Source of the DNA: an uncultured SAR86 cluster bacterium
GTDB lineage: Bacteria > Pseudomonadota > Gammaproteobacteria > Magnimaribacterales > Magnimaribacteraceae
Length of the DNA: 64,000 nt
Assembly: GCA_902532675.1 (NCBI GenBank)
Contig: CACAIY010000001.1
Location: 1 to 64,000, forward strand
Direction: 5' to 3'
Shown: positions 1-9,004 of the stretch, one piece after another
Layout of the letters: each line of letters opens with the position of its first letter
Position numbering within the stretch: the first letter of the stretch is position 1
Notes under the pieces: model-generated
Databases searched by the model: none
What the model was told of the DNA's origin: nothing
The model's input: only the letters and a program-made list of their open reading frames with translations
Made by a program: the position numbers and the translations under genes

Positions 1-708
1 ATCTACTTCACCGTTCATCGCTCTATTAAGATTTTCTTTCATATAACGATAAGCAACCGCGGGACCATTAGCTAACCTGTTAGCTATCTCCATAGTCTTG
101 TCCATTAATTCTTCAGGTTCACATATCCAATTAGCTAGACCAAGATCTAAAGCTTCTTCAGCAGAAACTCTATCGGATAACATATATAACTCCCTTGCTT
201 TAGCTGAACCAATAAGCTGAGTCATGAAATAGCTACCTCCATAATCTCCTGAAAACCCTACTCTCGCAAAAGCAGTTGTCATAATTGCAGCTTTTGACAT
301 CACCCTTAAATCACAAGCCAATGCATATGAAAGTCCAGCTCCTGCAGCTGCACCCGGCAATGCTGCAATAGTTGGTTTAGGCATCTTAAATAGTTTCCCT
401 GAAGTAGCCCTTTGATGAACTCTTTGCCTATGTATTGCCGCATCAATAGTATTTTGACCTACTGTTCCATCTCCTGAAGAAGCCATTCCTTTGACATCTC
501 CTCCAGCACAAAAACCCTTTCCAGCTCCAGTTAACACGACGCATCTAACTTCAGGGTCTACTTCAACTTCAGCCAAGATCCTCTGCATTGCTTCATTCAT
601 TTCACCCGACATCGCATTTCTTGCTTCAGGTCGATTCATAGTGAGTACAGCAATTCCATCTCCTTTCTCTAAAAGAAGGTGGTCCGTACCAGTATCTATT
701 TTCCCCAT
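1..708 (-). CDS. Enoyl-CoA hydratase/isomerase (crotonase family), 3' end outside window
   Basis: This is a minus-strand reading frame of 236 codons that starts with ATG at 708 and runs off the left edge, so the C-terminus is missing. The translation begins MGKIDTGTDHLLLEKGDG and contains the crotonase oxyanion-hole motifs CAGGDVKGM (about residues 67-75) and GAAAGAGLSYALACDLRV. Family members hydrate or isomerise acyl-CoA double bonds in fatty-acid or branched-chain degradation. The exact substrate cannot be told from the sequence. It is transcribed away from the alkaline phosphatase gene across a 101-base divergent gap. The family is certain and the reaction is not. Confidence 0.88.
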   Translation of the reverse strand, partial: MGKIDTGTDHLLLEKGDGIAVLTMNRPEARNAMSGEMNEAMQRILAEVEVDPEVRCVVLTGAGKGFCAGGDVKGMASSGDGTVGQNTIDAAIHRQRVHQRATSGKLFKMPKPTIAALPGAAAGAGLSYALACDLRVMSKAAIMTTAFARVGFSGDYGGSYFMTQLIGSAKARELYMLSDRVSAEEALDLGLANWICEPEELMDKTMEIANRLANGPAVAYRYMKENLNRAMNGEVD

Positions 709-809
709 AATTTTCCCCCGTTAAGTATCTTTGTTATTCTATAGCTATATTATCTAAAAGATAAAAATAAACATTAAGTTATTATAAGAACAATTAGTAG
801 GAAATTATT

Positions 810-2138
810 ATGATGGGGCAAATAATCAGTTATCTTAAGAAAAATATTTTTGTTATAGCTCTTGTATTTAGTATTGGTGCTTACACAGGCTATAAAATAC
901 TTGAATCTGCAGGAATGGCAGCTTTACTAGCTAATATCCCAATCCCTGAAGGTTCTATTGCTGATAAAGATGCCTTTATTAAAAATTTACCTGAAGGAAA
1001 AACACTTGAACCGAAGGAGCTTGTTTCTGTTGATAAGAAGGCCAAGAATATCATTTTGTTAATTGCTGACGGAATGAGTATCAGTCAAGTTTCCTCATAC
1101 AGGTTAATTAAAGGTGGCCCTAATGAAAGGTTAGCTGTTGATAAATTTCCAGTATCTGGAATCGTTCTAACGCATTCAGTAGATGCAATAGTCACTGACT
1201 CTGCCTCTTCTGCTACTGCTTACAGCACGGGATTTAAAACTAACAACGGAGCTCTTGGTTTAGATAAAGACTTGAATAATCTAGAAAACCTTACAGAGAA
1301 AATTGATAAGTTTGGTTATGTTAGTTCGTTGATATCAACTTCTGAAATAACTCATGCCACTCCTGCAGCTTTTGCTGCACATGTAGATTTAAGGTGGAAA
1401 ACGGATGAAATAAGTAAACAGATGATGGATTCAGATGTTGTAACAATTTTAGGAGGGGGTAGGCATTTCTTTTTACCGGAAGAGATGGGCGGCAAAAGAG
1501 ATGATGGTCTTAATCTATACGAACAAGTCGAATCCACCCAAACTTTGCTAACCCATAAAGATCAATTGGATAGTGTTGATTTAACTACAACAAAGAAAGT
1601 AATAGGTTTATTTGCAGATGAGCATTTAAGAGACATAGAGAAGCCAGATAACCATGCTTCTGAACCAGCAACCAAGGACATGTTGGATTTTGCTATTAAA
1701 AGATCAGAAGCTTTAATGCAAAACGGGTGCAGAGGATCTTTTATTATGGTTGAAGGATCTCAGGTTGATTGGGCAGGTCATGCCAACAGTATTGATTATC
1801 TTGTAAGGGAAATGGAAGACTTTGAAGAAGCAGTGGTATTGGCGAAAAGTTATGCTGAACAAAACAATGAAACTTTGGTTATTGTGACTGCTGATCATGA
1901 AACAGGCGGGTTGCTTATAGAACCGTTAAAACCTACTGCATACACGGCTCCTGAAGTTAAATTTTCATTTAATACCGGAATAGGATATGGATCTCATACC
2001 GGAGTCCCGGTTCCTGTGTATGCATATGGACCTGGATCAGAAAATTTCACTGGGACTATGGACAATACAGATATTTACAGATCGATGGTAGCTGCTTTGG
2101 ATTTAAGCAATGAAACTGGCTCCTGTATAGGAGATTAG
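810..2138 (+). CDS. Alkaline phosphatase (PhoA family), membrane-anchored or exported
   Basis: This 442-residue protein opens with an N-terminal hydrophobic segment (about residues 13-30) after KK, consistent with a signal anchor or signal peptide. The catalytic motif TDSASSATAYSTG places the phosphorylated serine at S131. LLIADGMS (D87), VEGSQVDWAGHANS and TADHETGGL supply the family metal ligands. It should hydrolyse phosphomonoesters outside the cytoplasm to release phosphate. Two ATGs in tandem (810 and 813) follow an AGGAA ribosome site. I saw no convincing Pho box in the 101-base divergent upstream region. The family call is firm; localisation is inferred. Confidence 0.92.
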   Translation: MMGQIISYLKKNIFVIALVFSIGAYTGYKILESAGMAALLANIPIPEGSIADKDAFIKNLPEGKTLEPKELVSVDKKAKNIILLIADGMSISQVSSYRLIKGGPNERLAVDKFPVSGIVLTHSVDAIVTDSASSATAYSTGFKTNNGALGLDKDLNNLENLTEKIDKFGYVSSLISTSEITHATPAAFAAHVDLRWKTDEISKQMMDSDVVTILGGGRHFFLPEEMGGKRDDGLNLYEQVESTQTLLTHKDQLDSVDLTTTKKVIGLFADEHLRDIEKPDNHASEPATKDMLDFAIKRSEALMQNGCRGSFIMVEGSQVDWAGHANSIDYLVREMEDFEEAVVLAKSYAEQNNETLVIVTADHETGGLLIEPLKPTAYTAPEVKFSFNTGIGYGSHTGVPVPVYAYGPGSENFTGTMDNTDIYRSMVAALDLSNETGSCIGD

Positions 2139-2154
2139 CTGCCTAGAAACTCAT

Positions 2155-3423
2155 ATGACTGATAAGGAATTATTGGAGCGAAGAACGCTCTCAATGGGTT
2201 CTTCTCCTCTATTTTATAAAGACCCTGTCCATCTGGTTAAAGGAGAAGGAATCTGGTTGTACGACGATTCCAATAATAAATATATGGATTGTTACAACAA
2301 CGTTCCTTGCGTTGGCCATTGCCATCCTCATGTAATCGAAGCTTTAAGCAACCAAGCCAGTCAATTAAATACTCATAGCCGTTATCTGAGTAAAGTGGTT
2401 ATTGATTATTCAGAAAGACTAATGTCTTTGCATGCTGATCCACTTTCAGTGTTGCAAATGGGATGCAGTGGAACTGAAGCCATAGAGGTAGCCATTAAGA
2501 TGGCAAGACTTGCAACTGAAGGACAAGGCATTATTTGTAGCAACGCTACTTACCACGGGAATAGTCATGAAACAATTCGAATGACAATAGGACCCTTTGA
2601 ACCTGACTTCAAACGCGTTCCTTTTCCAGAAAAGTTTAGACCTCTAAAAGAAGGTTTATCAGAGAGTGATCTTTGCCATTTATATCTTGAAGAAATTAAA
2701 AGAGCTATTAGTGAATTCTCAGAGGCCAATATCCCATTAGCCGGTATGTTGTTTTGCTCTATATTTGCTAATGAAGGTCTTCCAAACATACCAGAAGGAT
2801 TTTTATCTAAAGCTGCAAAATTGATTAGAGATGCCGGAGGAGTGGTTATCCTTGATGAAGTACAGGCAGGATTTTGTAGAACCGGAAGCTGGTGGGGTTA
2901 CGAAGTTAATGATTGCGTTCCCGATATAGTAGCGATGGGAAAGCCAATGGGGTCAGGTTATCCACTGAGCGGAGTAGGGACAAGTCCTGAAATAGCCAAG
3001 ATTTTTCATGAAAAGAGTTATTACTTCAATACTACGGCGTCTACACCATTACAGGCAGCGGTGGGGAATGCCGTTCTTGATGTAATTGAGGAAGAAGATT
3101 TACTCGGAAACGTTAATTCCGTTGGCGATTATTTAAAAGATAAAGTGCAAGACTTTGCTGATAAATATGACATGGTCGGAGACGTCAGGGGGCTGGGTCT
3201 GTTTATAGCTATTGAATGCATTCAAGGTGATGGTAGTAGTGAACCCAATAAAGAGTTAGCAATTGAATTTGTGGAAAGGATGAAACAGAAAGGGTTTTTA
3301 ATTTCGAACGCAGGGCAGTTTAGAAATGTTTTGAAAATTAGACCTCCTTTGGTGTTTCAAAAAGAACATGCTGACTCACTTTGTGAAATTCTTGAGGAAA
3401 CTTTAGACGAATTTCATACCTAA
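2155..3423 (+). CDS. Class III PLP enzyme resembling ethanolamine-phosphate/phosphohydroxylysine phospholyase
   Basis: This 422-residue PLP-dependent enzyme has the aminotransferase class III fold. The cofactor lysine is K263 in VAMGKPMGSGYP, and the PLP aspartate sits in VILDEVQAGF. The N-terminal MDCYNNVPCVGHCHPHVI and the GKPMGSGYP context resemble the AGXT2L1/AGXT2L2 group. Those enzymes are O-phospho-lyases rather than transaminases. The next gene, 4 bases downstream, is an APH-fold small-molecule kinase. That is the expected partner, because it would make the phosphorylated amino alcohol that a phospholyase eliminates. The alternative is a conventional omega-aminotransferase. Fold is certain; phospholyase activity is inference from motif and neighbour. 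Confidence 0.82.
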   Translation: MTDKELLERRTLSMGSSPLFYKDPVHLVKGEGIWLYDDSNNKYMDCYNNVPCVGHCHPHVIEALSNQASQLNTHSRYLSKVVIDYSERLMSLHADPLSVLQMGCSGTEAIEVAIKMARLATEGQGIICSNATYHGNSHETIRMTIGPFEPDFKRVPFPEKFRPLKEGLSESDLCHLYLEEIKRAISEFSEANIPLAGMLFCSIFANEGLPNIPEGFLSKAAKLIRDAGGVVILDEVQAGFCRTGSWWGYEVNDCVPDIVAMGKPMGSGYPLSGVGTSPEIAKIFHEKSYYFNTTASTPLQAAVGNAVLDVIEEEDLLGNVNSVGDYLKDKVQDFADKYDMVGDVRGLGLFIAIECIQGDGSSEPNKELAIEFVERMKQKGFLISNAGQFRNVLKIRPPLVFQKEHADSLCEILEETLDEFHT

Positions 3424-3427
3424 AATT

Positions 3428-4426
3428 ATGATCGATGAAAAGGCTCTTACTGATCTAGCAAAAAAGTCATTAAAAGAATGGGACTTAGACGTTCAAAGCA
3501 TCAATCTTCATCTTCAAAGCGAAAACACAGTATTCAAAGTTGAGGATAAAGAAGGGAATGAATACGCTCTAAGAGTTCATAGAAAGGGATATCACGATCT
3601 AGACGAATTAAATTCAGAGCATAACTGGACTTCGTGTTTATCAAAAGCAGGCTTATCTGTCCCAGAAGCAGTACAAACTGCTAAAGGAGAAGCTTACGCA
3701 ACCATTTTCTTCAATGACTCAGATGAATTTAGGTACGTAGGATTAGTTAAGTGGATGGAAGGCGTAATATTAAATGACCTAATTTTAGAACTTAAAGAAA
3801 AGGAAGTTAGCGACTTGTACAATTCTTTAGGCAAGGTTATTGCAAAATTTCACCAAGCAACTATGAATTGGGAGGTACCCAAAGATTTTAAAAGACATTC
3901 TTTTGATGTCGATGGATTTGTAGGCAGTGAACCCTTTTGGGGACGGTTTTGGGAAGCAAAGAATGCCTCTGATGAAGAACGAGAAAAGTTATCATTGATA
4001 AGAAAGAATATAGAAGATAGCTTATCTAAACTTTCTAGGGATATAAGCTCTTTTGGCATGATTCATGCTGATATGCATTCGCAAAATGTATTGATTCAAG
4101 AAGATAAACTTTCTGTTATTGATTTTGATGATGCTGGTTTTGGTTGGTATGGGTTTGATTTAGCGGTTGCTGTTTGGGATAGACTGGATTTCACAGCTAC
4201 AGGCTGCCATTTTGATATAGCTTACGAGGCGCTGAAAGTAGGATACTTGGAAGAGTGCCCAAACACTCAAGATATAATTGATACCATTCCAACATTTTTA
4301 TTGATGCGTACCATGATGATTATTCGTTGGATTGAAGATAGACCGGAAGCTGGCTATGAAGATTTCATTCCTGTATTAATTAAAGCTTCTATAGATCAAG
4401 CCAAAGATTTAAAATTACTTAATTAA
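3428..4426 (+). CDS. APH-family small-molecule kinase (hydroxylysine/ethanolamine-kinase-like)
   Basis: This 332-residue protein has the APH/choline-kinase fold. The Brenner-type catalytic loop HADMHSQNVLI carries D215, and the metal-binding motif IDFDDAGFG carries D232 and D234. The N-lobe contains NTVFKVEDKEGNEYALRVHRK, the nucleotide-binding lysine region. Such kinases phosphorylate hydroxyl groups on small amines, homoserine, choline or hydroxylysine. Close coupling to the upstream phospholyase-like PLP enzyme suggests both act on one amino alcohol. It has no antibiotic-resistance context. Fold and kinase activity are well supported; the substrate is unknown. Confidence 0.85.
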   Translation: MIDEKALTDLAKKSLKEWDLDVQSINLHLQSENTVFKVEDKEGNEYALRVHRKGYHDLDELNSEHNWTSCLSKAGLSVPEAVQTAKGEAYATIFFNDSDEFRYVGLVKWMEGVILNDLILELKEKEVSDLYNSLGKVIAKFHQATMNWEVPKDFKRHSFDVDGFVGSEPFWGRFWEAKNASDEEREKLSLIRKNIEDSLSKLSRDISSFGMIHADMHSQNVLIQEDKLSVIDFDDAGFGWYGFDLAVAVWDRLDFTATGCHFDIAYEALKVGYLEECPNTQDIIDTIPTFLLMRTMMIIRWIEDRPEAGYEDFIPVLIKASIDQAKDLKLLN

Positions 4427-4430
4427 TCTT

Positions 4431-4631
4431 ATGTATTCTATTGCCTTATATTCTCTATTTATTCTTTTTTGGATTGCCATTATTTATGATTTTTTCTCTA
4501 AACCAAAGAATGAAGATGATCAGCAATGGGAAGATTTTAGTTTTTTAAGAAAATTAGCTAGAGTTTTTTGGGTTTCCTGGATCATTTTAGTTTTGATATA
4601 CACATTCATTGTTAGTTTTATATTGACCTAA
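4431..4631 (+). CDS. Small two-helix membrane protein of unknown function
   Basis: The product has 66 residues and I do not recognise a family. It has two hydrophobic helices (about residues 3-20 and 46-65) separated by a charged stretch, SKPKNEDDQQWEDFSFLRK. It starts four bases after the kinase stop codon, so it is probably read from the same transcript. The short length and helix-loop-helix layout fit a membrane accessory or DUF-type protein. The same-strand tight spacing makes it likely to be real, but function is open. Confidence 0.6.
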   Translation: MYSIALYSLFILFWIAIIYDFFSKPKNEDDQQWEDFSFLRKLARVFWVSWIILVLIYTFIVSFILT

Positions 4632-4679
4632 GTGTCTAGTGGTTTTAAGGTTTCTATCAAAGATAGATAGGAAACTAAA

Positions 4680-6047
4680 ATGAATCTTAAAACTGAAAAA
4701 AAAGAACAAGAAATAGGAAAAAAATCACAAGCTGTAAGAACTAAACTCATCAATAGAACTACTAAAAGCGGTGAAATGGCTCGTCGAGGTCACCCTTCAT
4801 TAGCCATGGAAGTTGTTCAAACTGTTGATATGCCTCATCAACTCTATATTGATAAAGCTGAAGGACCATATCTAACTGATTTAGATGGAAATCAATACAT
4901 TGACCTTACATGTGGTTTTGGTCCAAATGTTGTAGGTAACAGATTTGAACCGGTAGAAAAGGCACTTGCTTCACAAATTAAAAAAGGATGGCATTACGGG
5001 ATTCCAGGAGCTGAACAAGCACAACTTGCTGAACTAATTAAGGAATCTTCTTCCGCTGTAGATGAAGTCATGTTTTGTAATTCTGGCAGTGAAGCTACTA
5101 TGTTTGCTTTTAGAGCTGCTAGAGCTGTTTCTGGTAAAAGAGTAATTGCTTTATTTGATGGCTCATATCATGGAATTCATGACTATGCTTTAGTGAAGGC
5201 GGACCATAGGAGCGATCGTTCAGAACCATCCAGCGTTACATTAGGAGCAGGTATACCAGAAGAAATATCTAAAGATTTGATGATGATGCTGCCAAATCGT
5301 GATGAAAATGCCTATGAATTGATTAGAAAACATAAAGACGATCTTGCATTAGTTGTCATCGAACCAGTACAGAGTTCTAACCCTAGACTGGATAATCAGG
5401 AGTTTTTACAAGGTTTAAGAGATGTGTGCACTGAGTGCGGTGTTCTTTTGATGTTTGATGAAGTTATTACAGGTTTTAGAATAGAGTACGGTGGCTGTCA
5501 GCAATACTACAATATTAACCCAGACCTCGTAACTTATGGAAAAGCTGTAGGCGGCGGAATGCCAATAGGTGTTGTTGCTGGCTCTAAAAGGGTTATGAAT
5601 GCATTTTCTGGCGCTGACGATAGTCCGGTCATCTTTGCAGGCGGCACCTTTAATGGTCATCCTCTTACAATGGTCGCGGGTATTACGATCTTAAAACATC
5701 TCAAGGAAAATCAAGAAGAGATATACCCATACTTGCATGAGCAAGGAAATAGGATAGCAAATGAAATTAATGAATTTTGTAGCTCAAATAATATTGCAGC
5801 TCAAATGATGAATGCAGGCTCTATGATGCACCTTATCTTTAGTGGTGACACCATAGACTCCGCAAGAGATATTGGCCGAAGTAAAATTGAAAAAGAGTTT
5901 TATCTTCATTTATTGGGCCATAATGTAATTGTTCCAGGGATTCATCTTGCTTTTATATCTTTTGCTCACAAGCCAGATATAGTTGATAAAGTCATAGACG
6001 CGTTCAAAAAATCATTTGAAGATCTTAGAGAAGACGGATATATATAA
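4680..6047 (+). CDS. Class III aminotransferase, glutamate-1-semialdehyde-aminomutase-like
   Basis: This 455-residue PLP enzyme has the lysine at K288 in VTYGKAVGGGMPIG and the PLP aspartate in LMFDEVITGFR. The substrate-side motif CNSGSEATMFAFRAARA is typical of the HemL-like and beta-amino-acid aminotransferase branch. It carries an N-terminal extension of about 40 lysine-rich residues and lacks the HemL signature GGVNSPVR, so it is unlikely to be the haem-pathway aminomutase. It lies 28 bases upstream of a copper amine oxidase, which suggests amine or beta-amino acid catabolism. The 48-base gap before it holds an imperfect hairpin (GTTTC...GAAAC) next to an AGGAAA ribosome site. Confidence 0.83.
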   Translation: MNLKTEKKEQEIGKKSQAVRTKLINRTTKSGEMARRGHPSLAMEVVQTVDMPHQLYIDKAEGPYLTDLDGNQYIDLTCGFGPNVVGNRFEPVEKALASQIKKGWHYGIPGAEQAQLAELIKESSSAVDEVMFCNSGSEATMFAFRAARAVSGKRVIALFDGSYHGIHDYALVKADHRSDRSEPSSVTLGAGIPEEISKDLMMMLPNRDENAYELIRKHKDDLALVVIEPVQSSNPRLDNQEFLQGLRDVCTECGVLLMFDEVITGFRIEYGGCQQYYNINPDLVTYGKAVGGGMPIGVVAGSKRVMNAFSGADDSPVIFAGGTFNGHPLTMVAGITILKHLKENQEEIYPYLHEQGNRIANEINEFCSSNNIAAQMMNAGSMMHLIFSGDTIDSARDIGRSKIEKEFYLHLLGHNVIVPGIHLAFISFAHKPDIVDKVIDAFKKSFEDLREDGYI

Positions 6048-6075
6048 TTCAATTTAAGCAATTTCTGGAGATTAT

Positions 6076-7977
6076 ATGAAACACCCACTAGAGCCAATAA
6101 GTGCAGACGAAATAAATATCGCAGTTGACCTATGTCGATCTTACGCTGGATTCGATGAGAATGCTTTGTTCATAAATATTAGTTTGGTTGAACCCGAGAA
6201 AGAATTTGTTAGGAACTATAAGCAAGGTGATGACTGCCCTAGGATGTTAAAAATTAGAGGAATTGACTCTAAAGAAGATGGTGGTTTTGTAGCTATTATC
6301 GATTTGAAATCTAATGAGGTTAATAGTCTTAATAGAGTTTCCGAGAAAGCTCAAGTTACTTACAGCTTGGCTGAAGTGTTTATGGCTACGGAGCTAACTA
6401 AGGCAGATGAGCGATATCAGGAAGCTCTAAAGAAAAGAGGCATAACTGATTTGGACATGGTTCAAATAGATCCTTGGCCAGCAGGTGGTGTTATTCATGA
6501 GAGTATTAAGCCAGGACACAGAGCACTTAAGACCATATCTTTTTTAAGAGAAAATCAGACAGATAATGCTTATGCCAAACCAATAACCGGAGTAATTTCC
6601 CATGTAGATTTGACCCTACAGCAAGTTACTCATATAGAAGATCACGGTGTGGTTGAAATGCCTAAAGCGCACGCTAGGTACGATGCAGACTCTCAACCAG
6701 AACTCAGAGAACAACCTAAGAAGATAGACATTACACAACCCGACGGACCAGGATTTGATATAGAAGGAAATCTTATTAGTTGGGAAGGGTGGCAGGTTAG
6801 AGTTTCAGTTAATCCTGATGAAGGTCCAGTACTTCATCAATTGTCTTTAGATGGCAGAGCAATTCTTCATAGAGTGGCCCTTTCAGATATGGTAGTTCCT
6901 TATGGAACTGCGGATCCAATGCATAGTTGGAAGGCTGTACATGATGGCACAGAATACGGTTTTGGAACTTTAGTTAATTCTTTAACTTTAGGATGCGATT
7001 GTTTAGGTGAGATCCATTACTTAGATGCAAATATGCTTATGTTTGATGGTTCTGTGAATACTATTGAAAGCGCTATATGTATTCATGAGGAAGATTATGG
7101 AATTCAATGGAAACATAATGATATGAATATGCTTGGAGCAAATGAAGTTAGACGCTCAAGAAGGTTGGTTATCAGTTCGATAGCCACCATAGGTAATTAT
7201 GATTATGGATTGTTTTGGTATCTGTATCTTGATGGAACTATCCAATGCGAAGTTAAATTAACTGGTATCGTAGGCATCAGTGCTTATGACGAAAAGACGC
7301 ACAGAAGTGATCAAGATTTCCGTATTACAGATGAGCTAGTTTCACCTATTCACCAACATTTGTTTTGCGTAAGGCTAGATTGGGATTTGGAAGGCGGTAA
7401 TAATCAATTGTATGAGTCTAATGTTGAAGCTCTTCCAGTCAGCGATGAAAACCCTAATGGAATGCAGCTTAGTGCCGTATCTAAACATTTGAAAACAGAA
7501 AGTGAAGCTAAAAGAGATGTCTCATCTTCTTCAAGTCGAGTTTGGAAAGTAATTAATGCTAATAAAACTAATTCTTTTGGTCTTCCGGTTGGTTATAAGC
7601 TGCTACCCGGAAATACGCCTGCTTTGATTGCTCATCCAGATTCTCCTCCGGGAAAGAGGGCTTCTTTTTCTAAACATAATCTATGGGCAACCCCATTTCA
7701 TGAAGATGAACAGGCCGCAGGTGGAGAATTTTCTGTAATGCATTCTGGAGAAGGCGGGCTAGATGATATTACTTCTTCAGATAGAGACATAAGCGAGTGC
7801 GATTTAGTAACTTGGCACACTTTTGGATTAACGCATACACCAAGGCCTGAAGATTGGCCAGTAATGCCGGTAGAATATTGTGGGTTTCATTTAATACCAG
7901 TTGGGTTTTTTGATCAGAACCCAACAATCAACCTTCCCCCATCATGTAATTCAAAAAGTAAATCTAATAAGGAGTAA
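6076..7977 (+). CDS. Copper-containing primary amine oxidase (topaquinone enzyme), cytosolic
   Basis: This 633-residue copper amine oxidase oxidises primary amines to aldehyde, ammonia and hydrogen peroxide. The cofactor motif N374-Y375-D376-Y377 carries the tyrosine that becomes topaquinone. The catalytic base is D290 in VHDGTEYGFG. The copper ligands are H426 and H428 in HQHLF and most likely H587 in LTHTPRPEDWPVMP. The base-to-cofactor spacing of 85 residues matches known bacterial enzymes. No signal peptide is visible, unlike the periplasmic E. coli enzyme. It sits between an aminotransferase and a zinc-independent oxidoreductase read in the same direction. The amine substrate cannot be read from the sequence. 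Confidence 0.95.
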   Translation: MKHPLEPISADEINIAVDLCRSYAGFDENALFINISLVEPEKEFVRNYKQGDDCPRMLKIRGIDSKEDGGFVAIIDLKSNEVNSLNRVSEKAQVTYSLAEVFMATELTKADERYQEALKKRGITDLDMVQIDPWPAGGVIHESIKPGHRALKTISFLRENQTDNAYAKPITGVISHVDLTLQQVTHIEDHGVVEMPKAHARYDADSQPELREQPKKIDITQPDGPGFDIEGNLISWEGWQVRVSVNPDEGPVLHQLSLDGRAILHRVALSDMVVPYGTADPMHSWKAVHDGTEYGFGTLVNSLTLGCDCLGEIHYLDANMLMFDGSVNTIESAICIHEEDYGIQWKHNDMNMLGANEVRRSRRLVISSIATIGNYDYGLFWYLYLDGTIQCEVKLTGIVGISAYDEKTHRSDQDFRITDELVSPIHQHLFCVRLDWDLEGGNNQLYESNVEALPVSDENPNGMQLSAVSKHLKTESEAKRDVSSSSSRVWKVINANKTNSFGLPVGYKLLPGNTPALIAHPDSPPGKRASFSKHNLWATPFHEDEQAAGGEFSVMHSGEGGLDDITSSDRDISECDLVTWHTFGLTHTPRPEDWPVMPVEYCGFHLIPVGFFDQNPTINLPPSCNSKSKSNKE

Positions 7978-7979
7978 GT

Positions 7980-9002
7980 GTGAAGAACTTAAAAAATAAA
8001 AAATGGCTTTTATCTTCTCGTCCTGTAGGAATGGTCGGAGAGCATAATTTTGAATTCTTGGAAGAAGAAGTAGCAGATATAAGGGAAGGTGAGTTTTTAA
8101 TAAAGAATTTATACCTTAGTTTTGATCCTGCCCAAAGAGGGTGGATGGAAGACAGAAAGAGCTATGTTCCTCCAGTCGGGATCGGTGAAGTAATGAGAGC
8201 TGGTTCGGTAGGTCAAGTTATCGAATCAAATAACCCTGGGTACAAAGAAGGTGATTTTGTTCAGGGAACCTTTGGCTGGCAAGAGTATGCAGTATCAAAT
8301 GGAGAAGGTATTTTAAACGCTACCGTGCTTCCTGAAGGTGCTTCCTTAACTGCTCCATTAAGTATTTTTGGCATAACGGGATTAACAGCATATTTCGGAC
8401 TTCTTGATGTGGGAAAACCTAAAGAAGGAGAAACAGTTCTTGTATCTGGTGCAGCTGGGTCAACAGGCTCTATTGCAGCTCAGATAGCTAAAATAAAAGG
8501 TTGTCGAGTGATAGGAGTAGCCGGAGGAGCCGAAAAATGTAAATGGCTCACTGAAGAAGTGAAAATCGACGCAGCCATAGATTACAAAAAAGCTAATTTA
8601 AGTGAGGTTTTACCTGAACTTTGTCCTGAAGGAGTAGATGTAGTATTCGATAATGTTGGGGGCGAATTTTTAAACACCGCCCTTACAGTTGTAAATCAAG
8701 GCGCTAGACTAGCTATATGTGGAGCTATATCAGGCTATAACAACGAAACCCCAGCACCTGGACCTTCCAATTACATGGCTTTGATTATACAAAGAGCAAG
8801 AATGGAAGGTTTTATCGTGCTTGATTACATGGATAAATTTCCTGAAGCTATTGGCGAACTCATGCAATGGGAAAGTGAAGGCAAGATTATTTATCAAGAG
8901 GATATTCAAGAAGGAATTGAGAATGCACCTGAAACTCTTTTACGACTATATACGGGAAAGAACAAAGGAAAACAGCTCCTAAAGATAGCAGAGCCCGAAT
9001 AA
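7980..9002 (+). CDS. NADP-dependent oxidoreductase, zinc-independent MDR family (CurA/leukotriene-B4-dehydrogenase type)
   Basis: This 340-residue medium-chain reductase has the nucleotide-binding segment VSGAAGSTGSIAAQIAKIKGC. The N-terminus RPVGMVGEHNFEFLEEE, the segment LSFDPAQRGWM and the later DNVGGEFLNTAL are typical of the 2-alkenal/prostaglandin reductase branch. Family members use NADPH to reduce alpha,beta-unsaturated carbonyls. The GTG start at 7980 follows AAGGAG with a five-base gap, two bases after the amine oxidase stop. It may deal with unsaturated aldehydes in the same pathway. Family is firm; substrate is inferred only. Confidence 0.88.
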   Translation: MKNLKNKKWLLSSRPVGMVGEHNFEFLEEEVADIREGEFLIKNLYLSFDPAQRGWMEDRKSYVPPVGIGEVMRAGSVGQVIESNNPGYKEGDFVQGTFGWQEYAVSNGEGILNATVLPEGASLTAPLSIFGITGLTAYFGLLDVGKPKEGETVLVSGAAGSTGSIAAQIAKIKGCRVIGVAGGAEKCKWLTEEVKIDAAIDYKKANLSEVLPELCPEGVDVVFDNVGGEFLNTALTVVNQGARLAICGAISGYNNETPAPGPSNYMALIIQRARMEGFIVLDYMDKFPEAIGELMQWESEGKIIYQEDIQEGIENAPETLLRLYTGKNKGKQLLKIAEPE

Positions 9003-9004
9003 AA

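Noticed and set aside
491-724. A plus-strand 77-codon frame at the left end
   Set aside because: It runs antisense to the crotonase gene, whose minus-strand translation has clear family motifs.
709-809. Pho box before the alkaline phosphatase
   Set aside because: No CTGTCAT-type direct repeat is visible, only AT-rich sequence and a short TTATCT-AAA-AGATAA repeat.
3428-4426. Aminoglycoside resistance gene
   Set aside because: The APH fold is shared with metabolic kinases, and the phospholyase neighbour indicates metabolism.
4680-6047. Haem-pathway glutamate-1-semialdehyde aminomutase (hemL)
   Set aside because: It lacks the GGVNSPVR signature, has an N-terminal extension, and lies in an amine catabolic context.
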